Origin: Turritopsis dohrnii
Lineage: Eukaryota; Cnidaria; Hydrozoa; Anthoathecata; Oceaniidae
Reading direction: 5' to 3'
NCBI GenBank assembly: GCA_027922465.2
Contig: BQMF02000809.1
Span: 1-64,000, forward strand
Length of the DNA stretch: 64,000 nucleotides
Below the pieces are notes generated by a model. That model searched no databases and was not told where the DNA came from. It worked only from the letters and a program-made list of their open reading frames with translations. The position numbers were made by a program, and so were the translations under genes. This document shows positions 31,682 through 41,750 of the stretch, piece by piece (the stretch's first letter is position 1; each line of letters opens with the position of its first letter).

Positions 31682-32710
31682 ATATCTTGGTGAAAAGGCG
31701 AAAGAGGAAAAGTGTTATCGTGATTGTGCCCTTATGTTTGATGGTGTGTATATAAAATCCGGATTGATCTATAACAACAGCAAAGGGAGTTTTGAAGGAT
31801 TTGTCAATTTTGGGGACAGTATTGTGGCATTTGACCCAGATAAAGTAGCAACTGAAGCTTTAGTGTTTATGCTTATTGGTCTACAAGGTCATTGGAAGTG
31901 TCCTGTTGGATATGTACTTTGAAAAAGTATTTCATCAGCAAATTTTCATGCGGTCACTAGAAATTGTCTGCGATTGGTCTTCGAACATAATCTTAATGTC
32001 CATAGGGTGACGTGTGATGGGACTGAGGCAAACCTTGACTGCTTCAAAAAATTTGGCTGCAAGTTTGGTCCTAAAGCAGAAGATATGGCCAGTTTAAATT
32101 CGACAATAAAGATATTGTTTTCATTCCTGATGTGTGTCACATGTTAAAACTTGCAGACATGAAGGAAATTATTGATTCTGAGGGTAACAAAATAAAATGA
32201 CGACAAATTCAATCGTTTAATAATCTTCAAGATGACGAAGGATTAAAGGGTTCTAATAAACTTTCCAAGAGCCACGTGGAGTTCCATCGGCACAAAATGA
32301 ATGTCAAAATAGCTACACAAACATTGAGCAGTTCTATAGCTGATGCACTTCAATTTTTGATGAATGCAGGTCATCCTGATTTTGCAGATGTTTGTGGCAC
32401 CATAAAGTTCATTAGAATCGTTGACTGTCTATTTGATGTTTTAATTAGTAGAAGTGCGTTTTTGAAAGGTTACAAAAAGCCATTGTTTATCCAAGACCGC
32501 AGTAGATGGGTGAAAATATTGCTAGAGTCCATTGAATACTTGAGTCATCTTAAAGTCACGAGTGGGAACCTTCTGTTAACGCATCGCCGCAAGACATTTG
32601 TTCTTGGATTGATTACTGCATCATACAGTACAATAGCTCTTGCAGATAGTCTGCTAACTCGACCAATTGATCCACTGAGGTTCATTCTCACATACAAAAT
32701 GTCACAGGAT
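31682..32710 (+). pseudogene. P-element/THAP9-type transposase, C-terminal part
   Basis: Continues the frame cut at 29108. It includes a Leu-Met-Phe-Asp-Gly-Val-Tyr-Ile-Lys segment, a Val-Thr-Cys-Asp-Gly-Thr segment, a Pro-Asp-Val-Cys-His-Met-Leu-Lys-Leu motif and a Gln-Thr-Leu-Ser-Ser-Ser-Ile-Ala-Asp-Ala-Leu segment, all in P-element order. TGA stops at 31919-31921 and near 32198 (replacing an expected Trp) and a frameshift near 32095 show decay. It ends abruptly near 32710 in AT-rich sequence. Dead copy. Confidence 0.7.
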
Positions 32711-32919
32711 CGTAACTGTATAACTGTATATAATAATAATTACATAAAATATATATAATTATGTTAAATAAATAAACAGATGTCCTGTGCGTATGTTGTA
32801 TTGTGAATTATGTATACACAAGCGAACGAAATAAAACACATAATTATGTTAAATAATTATGTTAAATATATAATGATCTTGCTTAGTATCGTGAATGGAA
32901 ATTTATGCTCTTAATTTGG

Positions 32920-33176
32920 TTTTTTGGTTTTTTTTTAAATCACTCACCCCACTCAAGGCTGAAGCCACTACAAGGAGTGGGGCTACATAGTCTGGATGTT
33001 CATCACAGTGTTAATCTCCCCGAATAGCCTTCATTTTCCACGAAATACATCATGGAATCGAGCTACTTGCAGTACCTCCAGGAGTCGTGACTTTTTCAAC
33101 GCACAAACTCAGCGGGGTTTGAACCCTCAATATTGGATTCCTAAGCTCAATGCTTTAACCACTAAGCCACTACTGC
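32920..33176 (-). repeat. tRNA-derived SINE
   Basis: On the minus strand, a tRNA-like head carries an A box TGGCTTAGTGG and a B box GGTTCAAACCC about 35 bases later. An unrelated body follows, and an A-rich tail corresponds to the T run at 32920-32938 on plus. There is no cloverleaf good enough for a working tRNA. Pol III-type retroposon. Confidence 0.75.
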
Positions 33177-34446
33177 TTTGTCTGTTGGTTTTACTATTTC
33201 AGGTGTATAAGGCATTATCAAGAGTAATTGATATCAATTTATGAATTGAGACGAATCACTATAGTCGTGGAATATTTGGTACACTTTGAAACAATGGAAC
33301 TGCTGAACCAAGACAGGAGTAACAAATGTAACGTGTAAGCATTTCAAGCATATGTGGTCAGGAAACATTGATTCAGATCGGTTACAGTTCATTTGAAAGG
33401 AATATGTGAGCAATTCAAGAATGTTTTATGTATACAAATTGAGTTTTGTTGATTGACATTAAAATTTGCAACACAAAACTGGATGTTGTTCATTATATCA
33501 GGGTTAAGTTACCTGAACATTTTGGCAAAGTTTAAAAGATGTCTGTTATGTATTTCTTGTTTGTTTTACTTCCTAGTGTTTCTTTATGCATTCAAAAAAG
33601 TTATTTTTTTATAATAGATCATTTTTATTCATGCTCTTTTTGCCACTATGAGTGTCAGAATTTTTTTGACTCTGTACTTATGCATAAAAGAGCTGGAAAT
33701 TATTGATTCATAAAGCATTTTGTTTTCCTTCTCTTTTCTATCTCCATCCCACATTCACAAAATCAAATCCTTGAATGCCAGTTATCAGACTCTCAAACCT
33801 GACTTTGTTGATTTTTTATATTGTGACATTACTTGATATTAATTTCTTCATCACAGAAATTTGCTATGGGCCAATTTCTGATCATCAAATTACCACATCA
33901 AAACGAGGCAGGGGGCACAGTTTAGTATTTCGACAATTGAAGTAATAAGGTCAAATTGCAATATAACTAAAGTACATTACATTGATAGGATACATTTCAA
34001 GAAAACTAAAGAAAGTTACATATATTCTTTCAGTGGTGCTATTTCGTTTTCGCACTTCCCACTTTCCGTCCAGGATGTTTAAGGGTCAGGATTAAGGGTT
34101 AGGGTTAGGATTATTTTTTATCTCCATGGTGAAGAGCCAATAGTAAAAAATATGGCAGATACATTTAGGGGGTGCGAAAAGGAAATTATTATTCAATTTG
34201 AATTGCAATATAACTAAAATGTGTATTACATTGATAGGATACATTGCATTAGCTTCAAGAAAACTAACAAAAATTACAGATATTCTTTCAATTATGGATG
34301 CGTATTCAACATACATTCAACTCACTCGTCGGAAGTTGTTGAATGAATATCCGGCTTTCACGCATTCCATATTTTCGCTGGCGAACGGGTGATTCCACGC
34401 ACCCACTCCGCAAAACCTTATATATTGATACGGGAGTTAGACATCT
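33177..34446. other. Non-coding stretch
   Basis: No gene. A diverged repeat pair lies near 33950-34020 and 34190-34290 (shared TTGCAATATAACTAAA and TACATTGATAGGATACATT). A short TTAGGG-like stretch is at 34079-34112. Confidence 0.3.
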
Positions 34447-34640
34447 ACAATCCCGGACAAAAATTGTGGCAAAACTGATGTTTTTCATGAAGAATTCAAA
34501 TACCCCCTCCCCCAGCATCAATGTTTTGAGTTGTGTCCAGCCAGAGGTTCCAACAAACATTGATAACATTGATGGTGGGGGAAGGGGGGCCTCATGACGT
34601 GAATTTCATGCTTTTGCCACAATATTTTGTCCGGGATTGT
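34447..34640. mobile_element. 194-bp MITE, copy 1
   Basis: Starts ACAATCCCGGACAAAA and ends TTTTGTCCGGGATTGT, with longer imperfect arms (GTGGCAAAA / TTTTGCCAC). Flanked by CT on both sides, suggesting a 2-bp duplication. I see no difference from the copy at 36344. Confidence 0.8.
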
Positions 34641-34989
34641 CTGAATTTTTTCATGACTTAGTCATTTTGTGTATAGATTTTCTAATGTTTACGTTTGCTT
34701 ATTTGGTAATGTCTGACTACTTAGAAGTTCTTTATTTTACTTGGAGGGTTACAGATGCAATTTGTGTACTTTTCTATTGTTATTATTGTCTCTGTTATTC
34801 AGTAAACACTGTAAATGTAAACAAGTTTGTGGGGATGTGGGAATGAATTACAAAACAGTTTTGTTTGTTGCTACCACTTTGGTAAATAAACAAAAGTTAC
34901 AAATAGGTAATTTAAAATACTATTTGCAATGTAAACACCAACAAAGCATTTTGTTTACTTTACTTTAGGTATATATAAACAAGACATAT

Positions 34990-35445
34990 CGACAAAAACA
35001 TGACCACGTAAAAGATCACCGTGGAAGAATCCGTCCGATTTGAGGGTTCTCCACCAGAAGTTTGGTGTCAGTTGCCACGAGCTTTGCGGCACGTATCCGC
35101 AGTTTGCAGAGGGAAGCGTTTACCGCCTTGCCAAGTTACCAATGGAAAAGAAAGAAGATCTGCGGCACGAAAACAAGGGAAGGCCCAAGTAGACAACTCC
35201 GCGAATGGAACGGGATGTTGTAAGGGCGTTACGGGCGCTTAGGAATAGCAGTGCTACAATTTCCTTTAAGCATATTCAGGAGGAAGCCGGACTGGGTAAC
35301 ACAACAAGCAACAAAGCTGCGAGCGGGGTTTTGAGAAGGAACGGATACGAGTACGCCTCCTCACAGAAGCAGATAAGAAACCAAGACTTGGATTTGCAAA
35401 GGCTTATTGAAAGAAAGACGAACAGTTTTGGACAAACGAAATAAA
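34990..35445 (+). pseudogene. Possible Tc1-like transposase N-terminal fragment
   Basis: Short frames show a helix-turn-helix-like pair. The second (35205-35444) has Arg-Pro-Lys-stop-Thr-Thr-Pro-Arg just upstream, then Asp-Val-Val-Arg-Ala-Leu-Arg, and a Val-Leu-Arg-Arg-Asn-Gly-Tyr end, resembling the GRPR-type hook and second helix bundle of Tc1 transposases. No catalytic domain follows. Locally richer in G+C than its neighbours. Call is tentative. Confidence 0.4.
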
Positions 35446-35483
35446 CTTTTACTTTTACTTTGACTTTTACTTTACATTTAACG

Positions 35484-35703
35484 TTTTGCGACACGTCACC
35501 AACACGTCACCAACACGTCACCAACACGTCACCAACTGTAAAGAGTGTTTTCATTGGGAATTGTAACACGTCACCACACGTCACCACTTTTTTTTATAAG
35601 AAGAGTATATTATTTTATTACTATCAAAGAAAGTTGGTGACGTGTGGTGACGTGTTATAATTCCCAGTGAAAACACTCTTTACAGTTGGTGACGTGTCGC
35701 AAA
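35484..35703. mobile_element. Foldback MITE with expanded ACGTCACCAAC repeats
   Basis: Both arms read TTTTGCGACACGTCACCAAC, then TGTAAAGAGTGTTTTCA, then ACACGTCACCACACGTCACCA inward, in inverted orientation. The left arm has the 11-bp unit ACGTCACCAAC four times (35494-35537), the right arm only once. No coding capacity. Confidence 0.75.
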
Positions 35704-36343
35704 ATGTTGTTTTGGATATTTTAGAAATGTGACCTACTGCAACAAGCGAAAAATTCCTTCCTCGACTAAGCACTTAAGGCTTTGCGTAAAACCAAGTGCG
35801 TCCCACTGACTGTCATCCATTTTGGTGTTCACTTAGTTTTGTTTACACGGCTTGAAAGAAAAAAGTTTCTGTTGAGTTCACACACATTTTGTATATATTT
35901 TCATAGACAAGTTTATATTATTATATATTATGTTATTATTATGACACGTATATATAGGGTATATCTGTTTTTGTCAGAGAAAAATTATCTTTCTGTTTTG
36001 TGTTCACATACATTTGGTATATATTTTGGTAGACGACTTTGTATTGTTCATCATTTGACCCAGTATGCCACGTAAACTTTGGTTATTTCTTGTATCACAC
36101 ATTCATGACAGCATTATATAGAGTATATATGTATATACATGTTTGAATTGACAAATATTGACAAGCTGCAAAAGCCTGTTTTCAGTAGGGCTATGTTTTT
36201 TTTGTTTTGATTTTGTGTAAAATTACACGAATTGCGACAAGGAGCAACCTGGCTGCCAACACATGTTGTGGGAGATCTCAGTCTTGAAAGAATGTGTTGT
36301 TATACTAGGAAGACCCCTTTCCATTTTTATTCTTAAAATTCAG
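35704..36343. other. Non-coding AT-rich stretch
   Basis: No gene. A loose repeat of CACA(C/T)ACATTT(T/G)GTATATATTTT occurs at about 35880 and 36006. Confidence 0.25.
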
Positions 36344-36537
36344 ACAATCCCGGACAAAAATTGTGGCAAAACTGATGTTTTTCATGAAGAATTCAAATAC
36401 CCCCTCCCCCAGCATCAATGTTTTGAGTTGTGTCCAGCCAGAGGTTCCAACAAACATTGATAACATTGATGGTGGGGGAAGGGGGGCCTCATGACGTGAA
36501 TTTCATGCTTTTGCCACAATATTTTGTCCGGGATTGT
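36344..36537. mobile_element. 194-bp MITE, copy 2
   Basis: Same length and, as far as I can read, the same sequence as 34447-34640. Flanked by AG on both sides (36342-36343 and 36538-36539), fitting a 2-bp target duplication. Confidence 0.8.
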
Positions 36538-36670
36538 AGCACTTCGCTTATATATCGTTGGTCTGAACACGTACGGTTGCAGAAATGATGGTAGGATGTC
36601 TACTGTGCTGTTGCTACTTCACAGTTGCTACTGCACAGTATAAGTTTGTTGCTACTACAATATAAAACGA

Positions 36671-36697
36671 CTGGCCGCCAAGCGGCGTCGCTCGCCT
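36671..36697 (-). mobile_element. Helitron 3' tip remnant
   Basis: Diverged copy of the terminal hairpin region (CTGGCCGCCAAGCGGCGTCG on plus), cut after about 27 bases by the next element. Confidence 0.55.
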
Positions 36698-36970
36698 GTA
36701 AAGCCGGATTTCCACTTATACATTTTGATACGCGTATCTTATGAAAATTTAAAATCTGATTGGCCAGATTGTTTGATCTTGATACGTTTCGGTACGATAC
36801 GTCAAAAGTTATAGTCAGGGCGCTACGGCCTATTTTTTTTTGGAAATGAAGAGGACATTATGAAACCTGTTTGAATCGATCAATATTGATGTACTGCTAG
36901 AGAAAAGCTTTACTGGCCATCATGAAATTACTTCAGGGTTGAGTTAGGGGTAATTTTTGGTCCTAATGAC
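36698..36970 (+). mobile_element. Truncated MITE with AAGCCGGATTTCCACTTA end
   Basis: Its first 40 bases and interior (TACGCGTATC, GCTACGGCC, AAAGCTTTACTGGCC-type segments) match the reverse complement of 56780-57094. The other end is not seen. Related by terminal sequence to the Harbinger element at 57.1-60.1 kb. Confidence 0.55.
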
Positions 36971-39140
36971 GTCATAAAGGAAGTAAAAAATTAAAAGTCG
37001 ACAAATTTTAAAAATATTTATATGAAACGATAGATCTCTTTGTTCTGAACTAAAAATACTCTAGGATCATTATAAAAGAACTAGCCGCCAAGGCGGCGTC
37101 GCTCGCCGCCCATGTTCAGTATGCGTTGTGTCACCTCCCAATGAGTTCACGAATATTGGAATTCAGGTATTGACAATGGAAAGTGTTACCATCGTGTAGA
37201 GCTCGAAAAGAGTTCACGAAAAATAGAATTAACGAATTGACAATGGAAAGTAGAGCTCGAAATTCTGAGCAAGAAAATGCCCATGTTCAGCCTGCCTTGA
37301 GTTCACGAAAAATAAAATTAAGTAATTGGCAATAATAAGTGTACCCATGTTGTAGAGCTCGAAAAACTGATCAAAAAAATGTATGGGATCGTTCCGCTAC
37401 GATCAACCGTTACAGAGATATCATCGTTCGAAGAATTTGATGACGTCGCTCGCCGCCCATGTTCAGGATGCCTCCCCCAAAAGAGTTCACAAAAAATATA
37501 ATGGCATGGAAAGAGGGGAATCAAGAAAAGAACCGAAGAAGATTTATAATTCAACATTTATAATTCAACAAACATGAAACATAAAACAACATGAAACAAA
37601 AAAACAAAACATAAAAAACACAAACACAAACATTTAGTATGGCTGCGGCCTGTGGCTATTGCGGTTCTGCCCCCGGCCTCTACCGCGGGTTTGGCGTAGA
37701 GGGAAAAAACCCCTCCATGCCGCACCCACGAACCGAGGGCGGCATAACGACTTTAACAGCTACTTACGAAGTAGCCGCTCCATATCTAAAAATAATAAAA
37801 AAAAAATTAATAAGCAACAACCAAAAAAGTATATTTTTTAGAGAACCATAGAAATATTTTGCGAAAGGGAATGGACATACCTATATTATTGTTATTATTC
37901 AAATTTCGAACTGAAAAGAAAAACAAAGATTTAATGAAGCATTTTATAGAATTGAAAGCAGTATTCATAAAACAAAATGAAATTATCATAGGTACTTACA
38001 TAACGCCGCAACTGCCGCTTGGACATTATTGTCATTATTATTTGCCATCTGAAAAAGTAACGATAATTATATTGTTAAGACTACTTTTTTCTTGGACATG
38101 CAGTCACTATGTCATTAACAAGTGATAATACGAACGTTGACTAAAAGTATTCTAGGTGTTAAAGGTACAATATTCCATATGACAACATGAATGAGATACA
38201 GAAAAGCAACATATAACGGCCAATATGTTTAATGCTAATTTAGTCTGTAAAAGGAAAATATTGGACAATAGTTCAAATTATATATTCTCAATAATATATT
38301 TACAATGTATAATCAGATAAATATGAAATCACTTTAAACACTTTTATAGAGAAAAACTGTGGATCAAGTTACTTCTTATAAGCATGTTCTCAAGTTAGTT
38401 TTTCTCAAGAATATATGAAACACGTGTGATTATTATACCGACTCCAGGGGAAAAACTGCTGGTTATCCCAAGCCAAAGGGGATTGATTAAGTCTATTGTT
38501 CCAGAAGAAACCGTATAGATAGGGTGGGGGATGTGACTGAATTATAAACAAAACCACTTGTGAACATGCAGCCATGTCTAACTTCCAAACTTTCTATTAT
38601 CTCAATAAACATAGACCAATCTCTCAAGTGCAACGAAATTTCATCTTTCTTCACATTAAGCTGATATGTATTTTCTATTCTACGACTATACGCAAACTCT
38701 AAACATATGAAATTAAGTTGTGCTCACAACATGAACTTGTGAAAAAATCTAACTGAATCTACTTTCAATTTGTTAGCAAAGCCTCAAGTTAGGAGGAATA
38801 TTTTCAAAAGATTTCTTACCCAAGTGTCTCAATCCAAAGCTACACAACATGCAAATTATGTGTAGAGGTTTACGCTTTGTCTCATTATCTAAAAAAGAAA
38901 AGAAAATCTAAGAGAACTGCAGGTACAACAAATAGTAATGGACTATCAGGTTAAAAAAGGAAAAGAATTGTAAGCGAAACATTCATACCAATTTTTAAAA
39001 GAAACCATGCAGTTCAACATGTATGGCCATATGTTACTGTATAACAATGATAAAACTGCCTTTTCAATGACATCAGAATCTCAAAAAAAGAGAATAAATT
39101 ACAATATGTCACACATACAGCGACTTTTTGCCGCTTGCCT

Positions 39141-39239
39141 ACCCTCCTCCACCCGGCTCCATGCCGCTTTCATACCCTCCTCCACCCGGCTCCATGCCGC
39201 TTTCATACCCTCCTCCACCCGGCTCCATGCCGCTTCCAT
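39141..39239. repeat. 33-bp tandem repeat, 3 copies
   Basis: Three units beginning ACCCTCCTCCACCCGGCTCC, in the non-coding tail of Helitron 1. Much richer in G+C than its surroundings. Confidence 0.85.
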
Positions 39240-39387
39240 ATTTTTCCATAATCTATTCAATCTTCAATCTACTCAAAGTTCAAGGTAATCTAATCTAATG
39301 CTATATACTAATCATTTGGCATATTCAATCTAATCTATTCAATGTAAACTAATCTAATTTCTAGGTCATCTAATCTAATGCTATACT

Positions 39388-39519
39388 CATTCAATTCAAT
39401 TCAATTCAATGTAATTCAATCCAATGTAATTCAATTCAATGTAATTCATTTCAATGTAATTCATTTCAATGTAATTCATTTCAATGTAATTCATTTCAAT
39501 GTAATTCATTTCAATGTAA
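39388..39519. repeat. 15-bp satellite-like repeat
   Basis: About seven units of TTCATTTCAATGTAA, the first ones degenerate, in the non-coding tail of Helitron 1. Confidence 0.8.
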
Positions 39520-39669
39520 ACTGCTTTAATTTCAGTATTATTCAATTCAATGTACACCAATTGAATTTTCAGGTAATGTAATGTGATGCCTCCTCATTAA
39601 CCTTGCGTAAAGTTTCAATTCAAAACATTTAATATCAATTGCACAAATATTTTTGCAAGGTAAAAATAT

Positions 39670-40887
39670 TCATAATACCTGTTGGTAGACTACATTTCTA
39701 GTGTAGCATCTCTCTCTAACATAGCCTTGCTGCAAAGTTCTACAAACCTTTACTTTCACCGCTTCAAAGCGTCGTGTTCGTGAAAATGCAACATACAGTT
39801 GACCGTGACTGAAGCAAGGCCTTTGCATGTAAATACCAACCCGTTCAAAAGTCTGACCTTGACTTTTGTTTATGGTTATTGCGTAGGACAAACGGAGAGG
39901 AAATTGTGTACGCTTCAGTTGAAACGGAAGGTTGGTATCGTTGGGACACAATGTTACTCTAGGAATGAGCACCCGATTTCCAGCGGAGATACCCGTCAGC
40001 ACTTCACAATCAAGGATATTCTCTCGGAGATTACGGATGACTAATCGGGTGCCGTTGCATAAACCGTCCTTCAACGATAAATTTCGCAGCAGCATCACTA
40101 TACTGTTGACTTTCAAGTTCAACCGGTGTGGAGGCATTCCAGAAGGAGTAAGCGAATTGATGAACTCCATCGGATACAGGTCAATCTCTTCTTGCTCATC
40201 AGAAACAACAGAATCGACGCTAAAGTACGTGGCTGTTTCACCAGGCATTCCCTGAAGAATCCGTTCATTAATTACTAAAGCCTCATCATTGGTCGGTGTC
40301 AGAATTACACGACTGGACATATCCTCTCCTCCAGCATCACTAAAAATAGAATGGACGATATCATTATTTTCGTGCACAACACATTCGTGCGGAATTTCGA
40401 TGGAGTCTTTAAATGGCTCATCCACTTTTTTCGGTATCGTTCCACTTCCTAATTCAAGTAGGAATTCTGCAAATCCCCTTTCTCCAGGTGCAGCTCTCAT
40501 GTTGACATTTAGATGAAAGATTTGCACTATTGGCCACAAGACAGAGCTCTTGATGCATGCTTCCACTATCTGAGCTGGTCTGCCTCTTTTCACTACTGGA
40601 AGAGTCTGTCTAAAATCACCACCTAAAAGAACAACCTTTCCAGCAAAAGGCACATCGCTGTTACAGATATCTCTGAACATTCTATCAATAGCCTCAAGTG
40701 CATGCTTAGGAATCATACTTGCCTCATCAAATATCAAAATATGCTGACTACGTAAGAAATCGGCATGCCTACTGTTAGGCTTGACATTGCATGTTGAATT
40801 GTCCAATACAGGAACAGGTAATTTAAAAAGAGAATGGACTGTCTTACCATTTTGTAACAGTGTTGCTGCAATTCCAGTCCATGCACA
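39670..40887 (-). CDS. Helitron 1 Rep-helicase, C-terminal 405 codons
   Basis: The second half of the same gene; it resumes at 40887 at the next codon and runs without break to the stop at 39670. Helicase motifs: Phe-Asp-Glu-Ala-Ser-Met (Walker B), Gly-Gly-Asp-Phe-Arg-Gln (motif III), Thr-Pro-Thr-Asn-Asp, Ile-Asn-Lys-Ser-Gln-Gly-Gln-Thr (motif V) and Tyr-Val-Ala-Phe-Ser-Arg (motif VI). All are intact. Together with the N-terminal part the gene would have 1597 sense codons. The internal ATG at 40806 is not a real start. Confidence 0.9.
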   Translation of the reverse strand, partial: CAWTGIAATLLQNGKTVHSLFKLPVPVLDNSTCNVKPNSRHADFLRSQHILIFDEASMIPKHALEAIDRMFRDICNSDVPFAGKVVLLGGDFRQTLPVVKRGRPAQIVEACIKSSVLWPIVQIFHLNVNMRAAPGERGFAEFLLELGSGTIPKKVDEPFKDSIEIPHECVVHENNDIVHSIFSDAGGEDMSSRVILTPTNDEALVINERILQGMPGETATYFSVDSVVSDEQEEIDLYPMEFINSLTPSGMPPHRLNLKVNSIVMLLRNLSLKDGLCNGTRLVIRNLRENILDCEVLTGISAGNRVLIPRVTLCPNDTNLPFQLKRTQFPLRLSYAITINKSQGQTFERVGIYMQRPCFSHGQLYVAFSRTRRFEAVKVKVCRTLQQGYVRERCYTRNVVYQQVL

Positions 40888-41120
40888 TCTATATACTAAT
40901 ACGCGCTGTGCATCCAGTTTTTAGTTTAGAGAGTGAATGTTTCGGGTCGTTTTTCACGGTCAAAATCTTCTTAATCATGGTCATATAGCGGCAGTTAGAC
41001 CAAGCAAAACACATTCACGATTAGTATAACGAGCAATGCAATGTTTTTTTCGAACGTTTTGTAAACATAGCAACTGCGCTCTTTCAAAATGTAAACAAAC
41101 TTATTTTGGTATTGAAAAAA

Positions 41121-41219
41121 GATTGCGAAGGAGCTCTACAATAAGAAAAAGAAAAGATTGCGAAGGAGCTCTACAATAAGAAAAAGAAAAGATTGCGAAG
41201 GAGCTCTACAATAAGAAAG
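41121..41219. repeat. 35-bp tandem repeat, nearly 3 copies
   Basis: Unit begins GATTGCGAAGGAGCTCTACA, in the 5' non-coding part of Helitron 2. Confidence 0.85.
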
Positions 41220-41750
41220 ATACAAAAAAAGATAAAAGAAGAAAAAAAACGAAGCGAATAAAGTTTATGAGGTAGTCTATCTAATCTTCCGCTATTTAAT
41301 TTGATTTGTTTAATTCGAAAATTGAAAGTGTCTGTCTATCAAAAATTGAAAGTGTCTGTTTTATGATTTAGGCATAAAGTTATAGAGAGGCAGTTGTAAA
41401 AACAGTTCAGAGTTTTGCTACAGGTAATTGTTAAAGTATTGAATTATCTTCTTTTTTTTCATGAACCACATCGAAATGTGATAATGTTTGTTTATGATTT
41501 ATAAAAAAGTATAAATATTTATTCATAGTTGACGAATTGTTGGCATTGTTGGCATTGTTCAAAAACAGTTCAGAGTTTTACTCCAGGTATGTGTTAAAAT
41601 TGTCTTTTGTTTTTTCATGAAACAACATTGAGTCTTTTTATTATTTGTTTTCTTTTATTTATTTGTTTTCTTTTCATTCAGGGTTGGGAGTTTGTTAATC
41701 TACAATTTGGTAGTTATATCTTCTTATTTCTAAATCTATTACTGTCCGTC

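Noticed and set aside
33120..33176. tRNA gene
   Set aside because: A and B boxes are present but the sequence continues into a SINE body with an A-rich tail, and no full cloverleaf forms.
34079..34112. Telomere-type TTAGGG repeats
   Set aside because: Only two or three imperfect units; not a telomere or a meaningful interstitial array.
39141..39519. CRISPR-like repeat arrays
   Set aside because: The units are directly adjacent without unique spacers; they are simple tandem repeats in a eukaryotic transposon.
40806..40806. ATG at 40806 as start of a separate helicase gene
   Set aside because: The frame continues upstream to 40887 and joins the other half of the Helitron gene across the nested insertion.
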